Shown here: piece by piece, positions 1-10,078 of the stretch
How the letters are laid out: every line of letters begins with the position of its first letter
Position numbering within the stretch: position 1 is the first letter of the stretch
Assembly (NCBI GenBank): GCA_029212785.1
Contig: JARGOG010000005.1
Location: 9,179-73,178 of the forward strand
Direction: 5' to 3'
Origin: Thalassobaculaceae bacterium
GTDB taxonomy: Bacteria > Pseudomonadota > Alphaproteobacteria > Thalassobaculales > Thalassobaculaceae
Length of the DNA: 64,000 bases
Made by a program: the position numbers and the translations under genes
The notes under the pieces: generated by a model
The model's input: the letters and a program-made list of their open reading frames with translations, nothing else
The model's database searches: none
What the model was told of the DNA's origin: nothing

Positions 1-6
1 CGGGCC

Positions 7-489
7 TTACGTCAGGGAGTCGATCTCCGGATCGGTCAGCGATCCCGGCACGATGGTGATCGGGATTCGCAGGCGCGCGGCGGCCTTGGTCATCAGGTGG
101 TTGACCAGAGGGCCCGGGTTGTCGGATTTCGGGGCGGCCGCCAGCACGAGAATGGAGATCGTCGGCTCCTCCTCGATCAGCTTCAGCAACTCGTCCCGCG
201 CCGTGCCTTCGCGGATGTAGACGACCGGAATGGCGCCGGACAGTTCCAGCACCTGCTGGCTGACGCGCTCGAGCAACTGCTCGGCTTCCTGACGCGCTTC
301 CTCGCGCATCAGCTCACCCACGCCCATCCAATGCTGGAACTCGACCGGCTCGACGCTGCGGAACAGGGCCACGCGGCCACCGGTATGCCGGGCCCGCTGG
401 CAGGCGAAGCGTAGCGCCACCTTCAGTTCCTCGCTGTCGTCAACGACGACGAGGAATACGCGTTGACTGTCGTCCGCCGTCTCGCTCAT
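7..489 (-). CDS. Universal stress protein (UspA family)
   Basis: 160-aa ORF, Usp-like N-terminus (VFLVVVDDSEELKVALRFACQRA) and C-terminal nucleotide-binding-like region. Confidence 0.85.
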   Translation of the reverse strand: MSETADDSQRVFLVVVDDSEELKVALRFACQRARHTGGRVALFRSVEPVEFQHWMGVGELMREEARQEAEQLLERVSQQVLELSGAIPVVYIREGTARDELLKLIEEEPTISILVLAAAPKSDNPGPLVNHLMTKAAARLRIPITIVPGSLTDPEIDSLT

Positions 490-522
490 GTCCGCTCGAC
501 CTTGACCCCACGAGCCAATCGC

Positions 523-1275
523 TCACCCGACCTTACGACCGATCCATGCCGCGAGCCAACCCGCGGCCACGGCAACGATGATCGCCAGGACACCATAGGC
601 GGCGGAGTTGGTGTGCGCGAACAGGAAAATGTCGGCCCCGATGCCGGTCTTGGAAACCACCAGCGGCGTGGTCTGCGCATGCACGGCCGAGCCGTCGCGC
701 AGATAGTAGACGGCAACCGTGTAGGTCCCGATCGCCACGTTCGCCGGCAGATGGATGCGGGTACGGAAGAGGCGGTTTGACAGCACGGTGATCGGAAGCG
801 CGGCGTCGGAATACAGGCCGGCGGCGCGTTTGTTGCGCACCAGGCCGGCGCGGAAAATCGCAGCGGTGCCGGGGTCGACCTCCCGGTCGTCCGGATGCAT
901 CGCGATGTTCTCGATGCCGATCTGCTGGCGCTGCCGGATGTCGGCATTGGCGACGTTCTCCAACGGTTCGGTCGACGCGACGGCGTAGAAGGATGGAGCG
1001 TTGACGAAAGTGACGGATTCCACATTGGCCCAGACGCCGACCACCCGTTCCTTGCGCCGGACGGTCACGTCGCCGCGCGGCCCGGTGACGGTGACGACGA
1101 TCTGGCCCTCACCCTCGATGGCGCCGAAAAGCAGCACGTCGGCGCCGGTGAATCCGGTTGTGATCGCGACCAGATGGTCGCTGAGGTCGGCCACCAGGTC
1201 CTGCTGCGCACGCGCCGGCACATCGCCGATCAGACCGGCGGCCAGGGTAAGGAGGAGGATGAAGCGGCCGGCCAT
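523..1275 (-). CDS. TIGR02186-like membrane-anchored protein
   Basis: ORF from MAGRFILLLTLAAGLIGD (signal peptide) with C-terminal TM helix; position between TauE/SafE and Usp genes is typical of this family. Confidence 0.7.
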   Translation of the reverse strand: MAGRFILLLTLAAGLIGDVPARAQQDLVADLSDHLVAITTGFTGADVLLFGAIEGEGQIVVTVTGPRGDVTVRRKERVVGVWANVESVTFVNAPSFYAVASTEPLENVANADIRQRQQIGIENIAMHPDDREVDPGTAAIFRAGLVRNKRAAGLYSDAALPITVLSNRLFRTRIHLPANVAIGTYTVAVYYLRDGSAVHAQTTPLVVSKTGIGADIFLFAHTNSAAYGVLAIIVAVAAGWLAAWIGRKVG

Positions 1276-1277
1276 GC

Positions 1278-2198
1278 TCAATGCTCGTCGCCGAGGGAAA
1301 TCGAGAAAAAGTCGTTCGGAGTCGCCACCAGATCGTATCCGAGCTTCGAGCAGACTCCGAGTACCATAACGGCCAGCAGTCCGCGAAGTTCCTCTCCCCT
1401 GAGCCGGCCGGCGAAGCGGCTGCCGATCTGGGCGCCGACCACGGCACCGGCCAGCAGCATGATGGCCAGCACCACGTCGACCGTCTGGGTGTTCACCGCT
1501 TGCAGGAAAGTGACGTTGGCCGTGACGAAGATGATCTGGAACAGCGACGTGCCGACGACCACGCCGGTCGGCATGCCGAGCAGATAGATCATCGCCGGCA
1601 CCATGATGAACCCGCCGCCCACGCCCATCAGGGCCGCCAGAACACCGACGAAGAAGCCGATCGCCAGCGGTAGCAACGCGCTGATGTAGAGCTTGGAGCG
1701 GCGGAATCGCATCTTCAGGGGGAGGCCATGGAACCAGGTGTGCTGATGCAGCTTCTTGCGGCGCGGCGCGCTGGAGCGGGCCTTTAGGATCGATCGCACG
1801 CTCTCGTTCAGCATCAGGGCGCCGATGATGCCGAGAAAGATGACGTAGCAGAGCTTGATCGCCAGATCGATCTGGCCGAGTTCGCGCAGGGCGGCAAAGG
1901 CCCAAACGCCGAAGCTCGAGCCAAGGAAACCGCCGACCATCAGGACGCCGCCCATCTTGAAATCGACGTTTCCGCGTCGCCAATGGGCGATGACGCCGGA
2001 GACCGAGGAGGCAACGATCTGATTGGCTTCGGTGCCGACCGCGACTGCCGGCGGCACACCGATGAAGATCAGCAGCGGGGTCATCAGGAAGCCGCCGCCG
2101 ACCCCGAACAGGCCGGACAGGAACCCGACCATTCCGCCCATCCCCAGAATGAGGAATATGTTCACCGAGATCTCGGCGATGGGCAGATAGATGTGCAT
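1278..2198 (-). CDS. Sulfite exporter TauE/SafE family protein
   Basis: 306-aa multi-TM protein with two repeated GxFGVGGGFLMTP / GVGGGFIMVP motifs. Confidence 0.9.
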   Translation of the reverse strand: MHIYLPIAEISVNIFLILGMGGMVGFLSGLFGVGGGFLMTPLLIFIGVPPAVAVGTEANQIVASSVSGVIAHWRRGNVDFKMGGVLMVGGFLGSSFGVWAFAALRELGQIDLAIKLCYVIFLGIIGALMLNESVRSILKARSSAPRRKKLHQHTWFHGLPLKMRFRRSKLYISALLPLAIGFFVGVLAALMGVGGGFIMVPAMIYLLGMPTGVVVGTSLFQIIFVTANVTFLQAVNTQTVDVVLAIMLLAGAVVGAQIGSRFAGRLRGEELRGLLAVMVLGVCSKLGYDLVATPNDFFSISLGDEH

Positions 2199-2383
2199 CA
2201 GGCGCCCGGTCCGTGGAGGTCTAAGGGTTGCAGCCTATCGTCGGCGGTGTGGGTCGCGGATTTCCGTCGGCGTAAACGAGATCGCGCCCCACCGCGAAAG
2301 CGGGGGACGATGAAATATTCCTACACCCATCCGTTTGATCTTGAAAGATTTATTTGTTTTAGGGTGTTAGCGGGGTAATCGGT

Positions 2384-2710
2384 TCAACTGCCGGGCTCGA
2401 CCGGGTGGCCTGACTGGACCCAGCCCATCAGACCGCCCTGCAGGCGATAGAACTGGCGGTCCGAGCCGCCGGCGATCATGCGTTCGACCGCGTGGCCACA
2501 GCGCACGCCGCTCTTGCAGTGGAAGACGACCTTCCTGTCCGCCGGCAACGCGACCGCCGCCGGGTCGAAACCGGACAGCGGGATCAGGCGGGACCCGGCG
2601 ATCCGCGCCTGGGCGAATTCCGGCTCCTCGCGCACGTCGATCAGGTCGACCGATCCGTCCGCCAGCCAGTCGGCCAGAGTGTTGGCATCAATGAATTCGG
2701 GGGTGGGCAT
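2384..2710 (-). CDS. Rhodanese-like domain protein
   Basis: Start trimmed to [16 protein letters not shown]; single rhodanese domain with active-site loop CKSGVRCG. Confidence 0.85.
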   Translation of the reverse strand: MPTPEFIDANTLADWLADGSVDLIDVREEPEFAQARIAGSRLIPLSGFDPAAVALPADRKVVFHCKSGVRCGHAVERMIAGGSDRQFYRLQGGLMGWVQSGHPVEPGS

Positions 2711-2873
2711 CGGATGTTCCTTGTCGAGGTCAATTGCTGGAGGCGGTGTGTCCGGTGCCATCCTGGCGCCCGGGCCGGGGGACCACAAGCCATGTCCCAG
2801 CAACCGCCCTTGGCAGGGCGACGGGCGGCGGCATAGGCTGCGCCGTGCTGATCGGCAGGTGGGGGCTTGCGGA

Positions 2874-4097
2874 ATGTGGGACGCGCTCTGGATCGACGTG
2901 GACATCGCCACGTGTGCGACGCCGGGAGACTACGGTCGGATCGAGAACGGGGCGATCGGGGTCCAGGACGGCAGGATCACCTGGATCGGTCCGCGCGGCG
3001 AGCTGCCGGGGCCGGTCGAGGGGCTGGCCGCTGTCCTGCATGAGGGCGAGCAGAAATGGGTCACCCCGGCCCTGATCGACTGTCACACCCATCTGGTCCA
3101 TGGCGGACAGCGTGCCGGCGAGTTCGAACAGCGGCTGTCCGGCGAGAGCTACGCCGACATCGCCCGGGCCGGCGGCGGCATCCGCTCCACGGTTGCGGCC
3201 ACCCGTGCGGCTGGCGAGGCTGATCTGCTGGGGGCTGCCCTGCGTCGGCTCAAACCCCTGATCGCCGAAGGCGTGACCGTCATCGAGATCAAGTCAGGTT
3301 ACGGACTCGACCTGCAGAACGAACTGAAGATGCTGCGGGTGGCCCGGGCGATCGAGCGGCAGGCACCGGTCGAGGTCGTGACCACCTTTCTCGCGGCCCA
3401 TGCGGTGCCGCCGGAATTCGACGGCGACAGCGACGGCTATATCGACTTCGTCTGCGATGAATTGCTTCCCGGCGCGGTGGAGCAGGGGCTGGTCGATCAG
3501 GTCGATGCGTTCTGTGAAACCATTGCCTTTTCCCCGGCCCAGGTCGAGCGGGTGTTCGAGGCGGCGAAACTGTTCAATCTTCCGGTCAAGCTCCATGCCG
3601 AACAGCTCAGCAACTGCGGTGGAGCGGAATTGGCCGCCCGCTTCGGAGCTCTGTCCGCCGATCATCTCGAGTACCTGTCGGCGGCCGGCGTGCGCGCCAT
3701 GGCAAAGGCGGGCACGGTCGCGGTCCTATTGCCGGGTGCGTTCTACACGCTTGGTGAGACCCGACACCCACCGGTCGCGCGACTCCGCGGCGAGGGGGTG
3801 CCGATCGCGCTGGCGAGCGACTGCAATCCCGGTTCGTCGCCGATGACTTCGCTGCTGCTGGCCATGAACATGGGCTGCGTGCTGTTCGGCCTCACCCCGG
3901 TGGAGGCCCTGGCCGGGGTGACGCGGAACGCCGCCCGGGCGCTCGGCCTCGGCGACCGGCGCGGCACGCTGGAGACCGGCAAGGCCGCCGATTTCGTGAT
4001 CTGGGACATCGAGGAGCCGGCCGAACTGGCCTATCGGCTCGGCTTCAACCCCTGTGTCGAGGTCATCCGGGCAGGAGCGCCGACTCTCGTGCGCTGA
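2874..4097 (+). CDS. hutI: Imidazolonepropionase
   Basis: 407 aa from [24 protein letters not shown] and [21 protein letters not shown] motifs. Confidence 0.92.
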   Translation: MWDALWIDVDIATCATPGDYGRIENGAIGVQDGRITWIGPRGELPGPVEGLAAVLHEGEQKWVTPALIDCHTHLVHGGQRAGEFEQRLSGESYADIARAGGGIRSTVAATRAAGEADLLGAALRRLKPLIAEGVTVIEIKSGYGLDLQNELKMLRVARAIERQAPVEVVTTFLAAHAVPPEFDGDSDGYIDFVCDELLPGAVEQGLVDQVDAFCETIAFSPAQVERVFEAAKLFNLPVKLHAEQLSNCGGAELAARFGALSADHLEYLSAAGVRAMAKAGTVAVLLPGAFYTLGETRHPPVARLRGEGVPIALASDCNPGSSPMTSLLLAMNMGCVLFGLTPVEALAGVTRNAARALGLGDRRGTLETGKAADFVIWDIEEPAELAYRLGFNPCVEVIRAGAPTLVR

Positions 4098-4857
4098 CCG
4101 CCCGGCTGGCCGCGAGCGCCGCTTCGATGTCCGCCCGCGCCGCCAGGAAATCGGTAGACAGCCGCAGGGCATCTTCGCGCGGGTGCGGGAAGGGGACCGC
4201 GACCTCGGCCACGATCCGTCCCGGACGCGGCGACAGCACCACGACCCGATCGGCCAGGAACAGCGCCTCCTCGACGTCGTGGGTGACCAGGATCACCGTT
4301 GCCGAGGTGTGCTGGCGGACCCGTTCCAGCAGGATCTGCATGTCGCGGCGCGTCAGACTGTCGAGCGCGCCGAACGGCTCGTCCAGCAGCAGCAGGTCGG
4401 GCTCGGGCGCCAGCGCGCGGGCGAGGGCGGCGCGCTGGGCCATGCCGCCGGAAAGCGTGGCCGGCAGTGCCTTGGCGAAATCCGCGATGTCGACGGCGGC
4501 GAGCCAATCCGCCGCCCGGCGTTCTCCCTCGCCGCGCGAGACTCCCTGCTCGTCGAGGCCGAAGCGGACATTGGCGGCAACGTCGAGCCAAGGGAACAGG
4601 GCGGGTTGCTGGAACACCATGCCTCGGCGGGGGTCAGGGCCGGTGACCGGTGCGCCGTCCACGACGATCCCACCCGCTGTCGGCGGCACGAGGCCGGCGA
4701 TCAGGCGCAGCAATGTCGACTTGCCGCATCCGGACGGCCCGACCAGGGTCAGAAACTCGCCGCGCGCGACGGTAAGCTCGAGCGGCCCGAGCACGCCAAG
4801 ATCGCCGAAACTATGGGCAATGGCAGAGAGGGTGACGGCGGTATCGCGGGACATCAC
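4063..4857 (-). CDS. ABC transporter ATP-binding protein (nitrate/sulfonate/taurine-type)
   Basis: Walker [10 protein letters not shown], signature LSGGMAQR, Walker [14 protein letters not shown]-loop THDVEEA. Confidence 0.9.
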   Translation of the reverse strand: MMSRDTAVTLSAIAHSFGDLGVLGPLELTVARGEFLTLVGPSGCGKSTLLRLIAGLVPPTAGGIVVDGAPVTGPDPRRGMVFQQPALFPWLDVAANVRFGLDEQGVSRGEGERRAADWLAAVDIADFAKALPATLSGGMAQRAALARALAPEPDLLLLDEPFGALDSLTRRDMQILLERVRQHTSATVILVTHDVEEALFLADRVVVLSPRPGRIVAEVAVPFPHPREDALRLSTDFLAARADIEAALAASRAVSARESALLPG

Positions 4858-5450
4858 GCGGCGCCCGCCGGATCGAGCCTCAGGACCTTCTCGCAGCGGT
4901 CGATCCAGGCCGTGACCGACGGTCGGGCGGCGAGGTCGAAGCCGCCTTCGGTGGCCAGGCGGGTATAGGCCAGCAGGGCGATATCGGCGATGGTCAGGCT
5001 ATCGCCGACCAGAAAGGCAGCGCCGCTGAGCGCGCTGTCCATTGCGTCGAGCGCCGCTTCGCCTCGGGTCACCCGCCAGGCCTCGCGGGTCTCCTTCGGT
5101 TCGCCTCGGTAGTACATGTGGAAGCGGCAGACGGAGACGTAGGGCTCGTGGCTGTACTGTTCCCAGAACAGCCATTCCGCCACCTTTGCCCGCCCGTAGG
5201 CGTCGGCGGGCAGGAGGGCGGTTCCCTCCGCCAGATATTGCAGGATGGCGTTGGATTGGGCGATGGCGCGGCCGTCGTCCAGGACCACGACCGGAACCTG
5301 ACCCATCGGGTTGAGGGCGAGGAATGCCTCTGTCCGGCTCTCGCCCTTCATGATGTCGATATCGGACCAAGTGTAGGATAGGCCGAGATGGTCGGCCGTG
5401 TACTTGACCTTCAGGCAGTTGCCCGAGGCGAGATCGCCGAGAATACGCAT
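4854..5450 (-). CDS. Glutathione S-transferase family protein
   Basis: N-terminal thioredoxin-like fold with NPMGQVPVV...AQSNAI motif and C-terminal DIALLAYTRLA motif. Confidence 0.88.
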   Translation of the reverse strand: MRILGDLASGNCLKVKYTADHLGLSYTWSDIDIMKGESRTEAFLALNPMGQVPVVVLDDGRAIAQSNAILQYLAEGTALLPADAYGRAKVAEWLFWEQYSHEPYVSVCRFHMYYRGEPKETREAWRVTRGEAALDAMDSALSGAAFLVGDSLTIADIALLAYTRLATEGGFDLAARPSVTAWIDRCEKVLRLDPAGAA

Positions 5451-5478
5451 GGGGAGACTCCGGCCGGGTGCACAGGGT

Positions 5479-6546
5479 TCAGATGGCGTCGAGCGACGGC
5501 GCAGTTTTCTGGATGTGGCGGATCTTGTCGAGACCGGGAACCATCTCCGCGAGCAACCAATCGGCCCGTTTGTTCGGGCTGCCGCTCTCGCCGGGGAAAT
5601 CCTCCTCCCAGCGGATCATCTTCACCGAAAGGCCGCACAGGATGCCGGCGATCGTGTGGTGGTTGCTGGTGACCAGCCGGCGCAGATGGGCGTACCGGTC
5701 CTTGGAGAGATCTTTCCAGAATTCCCGGCTCGCCTCGTCGAAGGCCTTGAACCGCAGCATGGCGAAGGCGATGGCCTCGTCCACCTGGGTATCGACGATG
5801 TCGCAGTTGCGCATCGCGTCCTTGTTGTGGCGCAGGTGCGACTTGCGGATGCCGTCGTCGCTCCAGGCCTTGAACCGCTCGAAAGTGGGCCGGATATCCT
5901 CCATGTAACGCTTGAAATAGGACAGCGACAGAAAGATGTCGCCGTAATCCTCCAGGAAGCCCGGGATCTTCTCGACTTCGATGCCGAGCGCGTCCGAGAT
6001 CGCCTTGATCCGCTTGAACGCCTCGTCCCGGTCGACCCCTCGGAACATCTCGAAGATCTCGCTCGCCGAGGACACGTCCTTGGTGTCGTCGCCGAACACC
6101 TTCTGTACGAGCGGCCGGGTGAACACCCGCATGTACTCGGTCAGCTTCTCCTGCGTCTGCGGCGACAGGCGGAGGTGCTGGGCATCGTCGACCTTGATGT
6201 TGTGGGACCGCAGCGTCAGGCGCAGCGAGTAGACGTCGAAACTGGGCGCCTGGGCCAGGGCCTCCACGATCGTGCGGTCGTCGTCGAAAGTCGCTGCGGA
6301 GGTGTCGAAATAGTCGCTGAGCGCATTGATGTCGATCTGGCCGGAACCCGCCCGACTGTCGTTGAACAGTTCGACGACGGTGTCCAGACGGGCGTTCTTC
6401 ACCAGCCGGGTGCGACGCATGCCGGGCGTCTCAAGGGGGATAATCGCCAGAGGTAGGATGTGCAGAGCATCCTTCTCCTCAGCCGTATATCCGTCCGTGT
6501 CGATGGCATCCGCCGACATCGGGCCCCCTTTAAAAATGGCCGGCAT
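5479..6546 (-). CDS. Conserved hypothetical protein, function unknown
   Basis: 355-aa ORF (possibly starting at internal Met MSADAIDTDG); mostly helical composition, no domain recognised. Confidence 0.75.
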   Translation of the reverse strand: MPAIFKGGPMSADAIDTDGYTAEEKDALHILPLAIIPLETPGMRRTRLVKNARLDTVVELFNDSRAGSGQIDINALSDYFDTSAATFDDDRTIVEALAQAPSFDVYSLRLTLRSHNIKVDDAQHLRLSPQTQEKLTEYMRVFTRPLVQKVFGDDTKDVSSASEIFEMFRGVDRDEAFKRIKAISDALGIEVEKIPGFLEDYGDIFLSLSYFKRYMEDIRPTFERFKAWSDDGIRKSHLRHNKDAMRNCDIVDTQVDEAIAFAMLRFKAFDEASREFWKDLSKDRYAHLRRLVTSNHHTIAGILCGLSVKMIRWEEDFPGESGSPNKRADWLLAEMVPGLDKIRHIQKTAPSLDAI

Positions 6547-6668
6547 GATATTTCAATAACCAGCGTAAGATCCGCACACTTAACAGACACGGACAGGCGC
6601 GAACAACTGTGGCGCATCGCACAAAGCGCGCTTCGCGCTTCGCGCGGCGGCCGTACTGAGGCTACCAT

Positions 6669-7052
6669 GTGGCGTTGGAGGGCGAGATGTCGATTGTCAC
6701 ATGGATCCGTGAACGGCTTGCAGGATCTGCAGCGTCTGGCGCCGATCGCCGTAGGAATGAGCGCTTTCCGGTTTCTTCGGGATTGGAAATCATAGTCGCG
6801 GGCGAGGCGTCCGAATGCCGGATCGACAACGTGTCTGCTGGCGGATTGCGCGTTGTTCCCGCGGTCGAGGCGCCGGTCGGCGCTATCGTCAGTGTGCGGG
6901 ACCCGACGACGGGGATGATCCTGGACGGCGAGGTGCTGGGCCACGAGGGCGGCGGGACCCGTCTGCAGTTCGAGTCCGAGGATGCCGGCATCATCGTCTC
7001 CACCTGGCTGCGCATGGCCGGGGAGAGCGGCCGCGTATCGGGCGCGCACTGA
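6669..7052 (+). CDS. PilZ domain protein
   Basis: RRRNERFPV and DNVSAGGLRV motifs typical of PilZ (RxxxR, DxSxxG-like). Confidence 0.8.
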   Translation: MALEGEMSIVTWIRERLAGSAASGADRRRNERFPVSSGLEIIVAGEASECRIDNVSAGGLRVVPAVEAPVGAIVSVRDPTTGMILDGEVLGHEGGGTRLQFESEDAGIIVSTWLRMAGESGRVSGAH

Positions 7053-7074
7053 CGCACTGACGCGCACGCACGCA

Positions 7075-7097
7075 ACGGGGCGGCACTGCCGCCCCGT
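7075..7097 (+). terminator. Stem-loop, putative terminator of PilZ gene
   Basis: Perfect 10-bp stem ACGGGGCGGC-ACT-GCCGCCCCGT 23 nt after the stop; no strong U-tract. Confidence 0.6.
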
Positions 7098-7136
7098 CTC
7101 GTTCAGGTTGGATCGGTCACCCCGGAGACTGCCGGA

Positions 7137-7841
7137 TCAGGGAACGTCGACCAGGACGATCTCGGAATCCTCGCTGGCGGTGATCACCACGGATCCCTCA
7201 TCGGCGATGGCGACACCATCGCGCGCCCGCGCCGGAACCCCGTTGACCTCGATCGCGCCGATGGCGGCCACGAGATAGGCTTTCCGGCCGACACCGAGGA
7301 GGTGAGTCACCGATTGCCCGGCCTTGACCGTCGCGCCAAGCACGGCCGCATCCTGGTTGATGCTGAGCGCACCGTTATCCGCATCCTGCGGACGGCCGGA
7401 GGCGAGAACCACCAGATCGCCGGACCGCTCGCCCTTGGGAAACTGACGGGCGTCCCAGCGTGGCTCGAATCCGCGGCCCGACGGTTCGATCCAGATCTGG
7501 AAGATCTGGGTTGCTTCCGGTTCCTGATTATACTCGGCGTGGACGATGCCGGTTCCGGCCGACATCACCTGGACGTCGCCCGCCTCGGTCCGACCCTGGT
7601 TCCCCAGGCGGTCCTGGTGGGTGATCGCCCCTTTGCGCACATAGGTGATGATCTCCATGTCCCGGTGCGGGTGCGGATCGAAGCCGGTGCCCGGCTCGAT
7701 CGTGTCGTCATTCCAAACCCGCAGGGCACCGAAGCCCATGTGCTTGGGGTCGACATAGTGTCCGAAGCTGAAATGGTGGCTGGCGTTCAGCCAGTCGATC
7801 CGAAATTTGCCGAGCGAGTCGAAAGGACGAACCTCGATCAT
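7137..7841 (-). CDS. Pirin family protein (YhhW-like bicupin)
   Basis: MIEVRPFDSLGKFRIDWLNASHHFSFGHYVDP...GTGFDPHPHRDMEIITYV. Confidence 0.9.
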   Translation of the reverse strand: MIEVRPFDSLGKFRIDWLNASHHFSFGHYVDPKHMGFGALRVWNDDTIEPGTGFDPHPHRDMEIITYVRKGAITHQDRLGNQGRTEAGDVQVMSAGTGIVHAEYNQEPEATQIFQIWIEPSGRGFEPRWDARQFPKGERSGDLVVLASGRPQDADNGALSINQDAAVLGATVKAGQSVTHLLGVGRKAYLVAAIGAIEVNGVPARARDGVAIADEGSVVITASEDSEIVLVDVP

Positions 7842-7917
7842 CGTAGCCTCCTTACGTCACGCCGCCTGTTGTAGCGCGGCGCGGATGGTTGCGCCGCCTT
7901 ATCAGCACGGCGCGGGA

Positions 7918-8535
7918 TTACGCCGTCTGCTTCAGCGCGGCGCTGGTGCCGGTCGCGATCTTCGCGACATGGGCGCCCTGGAATTCCGCCATAGCCAGTT
8001 CGTCGGCGGAGGGAGTGCGGCTGCCGTCGGGTCCGGCAATGGTGCCGGCGCCGTAGGGCGACCCGCCGCGGAACTCGTCGATCTTGAGCAGCTCCTGAGC
8101 CGCGTAGGGCAGGCCGACCACGACCATGCCATGGTGCAGCAGGGTGGCGTGGAACGAGGTGATCGTGGTCTCGTTGCCGCCACCGGTGGCCGTGGAGACG
8201 AACACGCTGCCGACCTTGCCGATCAGTTCGCCCTTGGCCCAGAGGCCGCCGGTCTGATCGAGGAAGTTGCGCATCTGCGAGGCCATGTTGCCGAAGCGGG
8301 TGGGGGTGCCGAAGATGATCGCGTCGTATTCCGGCAGTTCCTGCGGCGTGGCGATCTCTGCCTGCTGGTCGAGCTTCATGCCGGCGCTCTTGGCGACCGT
8401 GTCGGGCACCAGTTCAGGCACGCGCTTCACCGTGACGTCGACGCCCGGGACGCTGGCCGCACCCTTGGCGACGGCCCCGGCCATCGTCTCGATATGGCCG
8501 TAGCTCGAATAATACAGCACCAGAACCTTAGTCAT
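7918..8535 (-). CDS. wrbA: NAD(P)H:quinone oxidoreductase, WrbA family
   Basis: [19 protein letters not shown]...[24 protein letters not shown]. Confidence 0.93.
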   Translation of the reverse strand: MTKVLVLYYSSYGHIETMAGAVAKGAASVPGVDVTVKRVPELVPDTVAKSAGMKLDQQAEIATPQELPEYDAIIFGTPTRFGNMASQMRNFLDQTGGLWAKGELIGKVGSVFVSTATGGGNETTITSFHATLLHHGMVVVGLPYAAQELLKIDEFRGGSPYGAGTIAGPDGSRTPSADELAMAEFQGAHVAKIATGTSAALKQTA

Positions 8536-8637
8536 TGATCGTCTCCTTCGCGCCGCCCTGCGGCCTGCGGTTGTGTGTCCGTTGCCGCATTATCTGGTGT
8601 TCTCCAAGGCGATATAAAATGGGATAATAGGCAACGT

Positions 8638-8659
8638 ATTGTTTCCATATGTAAACAAT
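8638..8659. promoter_or_regulatory. Palindromic operator candidate in lysR/wrbA intergenic region
   Basis: ATTGTTTCCATATGTAAACAAT, 22-bp inverted repeat with one mismatched pair, 8 bp upstream of the LysR start. Confidence 0.6.
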
Positions 8660-8667
8660 GGTGGCCC

Positions 8668-9576
8668 ATGTTCGATCACCTCTCGGCGATGGCCGTGTTC
8701 GCCCGCGTCGTGGATAGCGGCGGGTTCTCGCGGGCGGCGGAAAGCCTCGGGATTTCGAAATCCGCCGTCTCCAAGCAGGTCTCGCGCCTGGAGGACCGTT
8801 TTGGCACGCGGCTGCTCAACCGCACGACCCGGCGCATCAGCCTGACCGAGGCGGGCGAGCGGGTGCTGGAGCACAGTCATCGGGCGGTGGCGGAATTCGA
8901 GGCGGCGGAGGCCGAGGTTGGCGCCCACCGCGATACTCCGTCCGGCGTGCTGCGGGTCAGTGCGGGCGTTTCCTTCGGGCAGAGCGAGCTGGCGCCGAAG
9001 CTGGCGGGGTTCCTCGCCGGATGTCCGGACCTGTCGATCGATCTGGTGCTGAACGACCGCCGGGTCGACCTGGTCGAGGAGGGCTATGATGTGGCGCTGC
9101 GGATCGGCGTGCTCGAGGACAGCAGCATGATGGCGCGCCGAATCGCGCCGGTGCGCGGCCTGACCGTCGCGGCCCCGGGCTATCTCGATCGGCGGGGCCG
9201 GCCCTCCGCACCTGCCGACCTCGCATCCCATGACTGTCTCGGATACAGCTACCTGAACGGCGGAGGGCTCTGGCATTTCGACGGACCCTCCGGCCAGATC
9301 CGACACCGCTTCTCGCCGCGTCTGATGTCGAACAACGGCACCGCGCTGGCCGCCGCCGCCGAGCGGGGGATGGGGGTTGTGCAGATGCCCAACTTCATCG
9401 TCGGCGATGCGGTGCGCGAGGGGAGGCTCGAAGAGATCCTGGCGGAGTACAGGAAGCCCGATGTCGGCCTCTTCGCCGTCTATCCGGCGGGGCGACCGCT
9501 CGCGGCCAAGGTCCGTGCCTTCATCGATTTCGCGGTCGAGGTGTTCGGCGACGCGGGACGGGGCGACCCGCCGTGA
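8668..9576 (+). CDS. LysR family transcriptional regulator
   Basis: MFDHLSAMAVFARVVDSGGFSRAAESLGISKSAVSKQVSRLEDRFGTRLLNRTTR HTH. Confidence 0.93.
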   Translation: MFDHLSAMAVFARVVDSGGFSRAAESLGISKSAVSKQVSRLEDRFGTRLLNRTTRRISLTEAGERVLEHSHRAVAEFEAAEAEVGAHRDTPSGVLRVSAGVSFGQSELAPKLAGFLAGCPDLSIDLVLNDRRVDLVEEGYDVALRIGVLEDSSMMARRIAPVRGLTVAAPGYLDRRGRPSAPADLASHDCLGYSYLNGGGLWHFDGPSGQIRHRFSPRLMSNNGTALAAAAERGMGVVQMPNFIVGDAVREGRLEEILAEYRKPDVGLFAVYPAGRPLAAKVRAFIDFAVEVFGDAGRGDPP

Positions 9577-9595
9577 TCCGGCGCGGCCGCAGCGG

Positions 9596-9931
9596 TCACG
9601 TCTCCATGCCAATCGCCTCAAGGATGCCACCGGCGAACTGCGCGCCGCTCTCGTAGTCGCGGCGGATCCAGTCCTGTCCGTTCCAGATCTCCAGCACGAT
9701 GCCCCGCCGCACCGCCTTCAGGGCCATCTTCAGCCCGTCGACCGTTCCCGGGTCGACGCCGTCCGCCGCCACCCGCACGCGCACGCCGCTGTCGTCCCAG
9801 GCCACCGCCGCATAGCCCAAATCTTTGAGGGCATGCCAGACCGCTTGCTCGCCAGTCTTATCGCGTATGATGTTACTCAGAGACAAGGTTCTGCCGGACT
9901 TGTCGATCCAATGGTCAAATATACTATCCAT
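9596..9931 (-). CDS. Hypothetical protein
   Basis: 111-aa ORF with SD-like GGGAGG upstream; no family recognised. Confidence 0.6.
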   Translation of the reverse strand: MDSIFDHWIDKSGRTLSLSNIIRDKTGEQAVWHALKDLGYAAVAWDDSGVRVRVAADGVDPGTVDGLKMALKAVRRGIVLEIWNGQDWIRRDYESGAQFAGGILEAIGMET

Positions 9932-10078
9932 GCGGTGAAGCCTCCCTCAGTCCGGGAGGACTATCGCAACGATCGTATATATAGGTCACGCTAAAATTGT
10001 GCGTAGAATCATTCGATTTGTAGTGAATGAGTATTCATTTATTTGTATTTGAGCGGTGTTGTTCAAGCATCGCTCAGT

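Noticed and set aside
2478-2873. N-terminal extension of the hutI ORF
   Set aside because: Extension overlaps the rhodanese gene antisense and is Arg/Ser-rich; imidazolonepropionase homology begins at MWDALW (2874).
7876-7897. GCGGCGC-GGATGGTT-GCGCCGC stem-loop between wrbA and pirin genes
   Set aside because: Simple GC-rich 7-bp stem in a GC-rich genome; may be an intercistronic attenuator but lacks a U-tract or other support.
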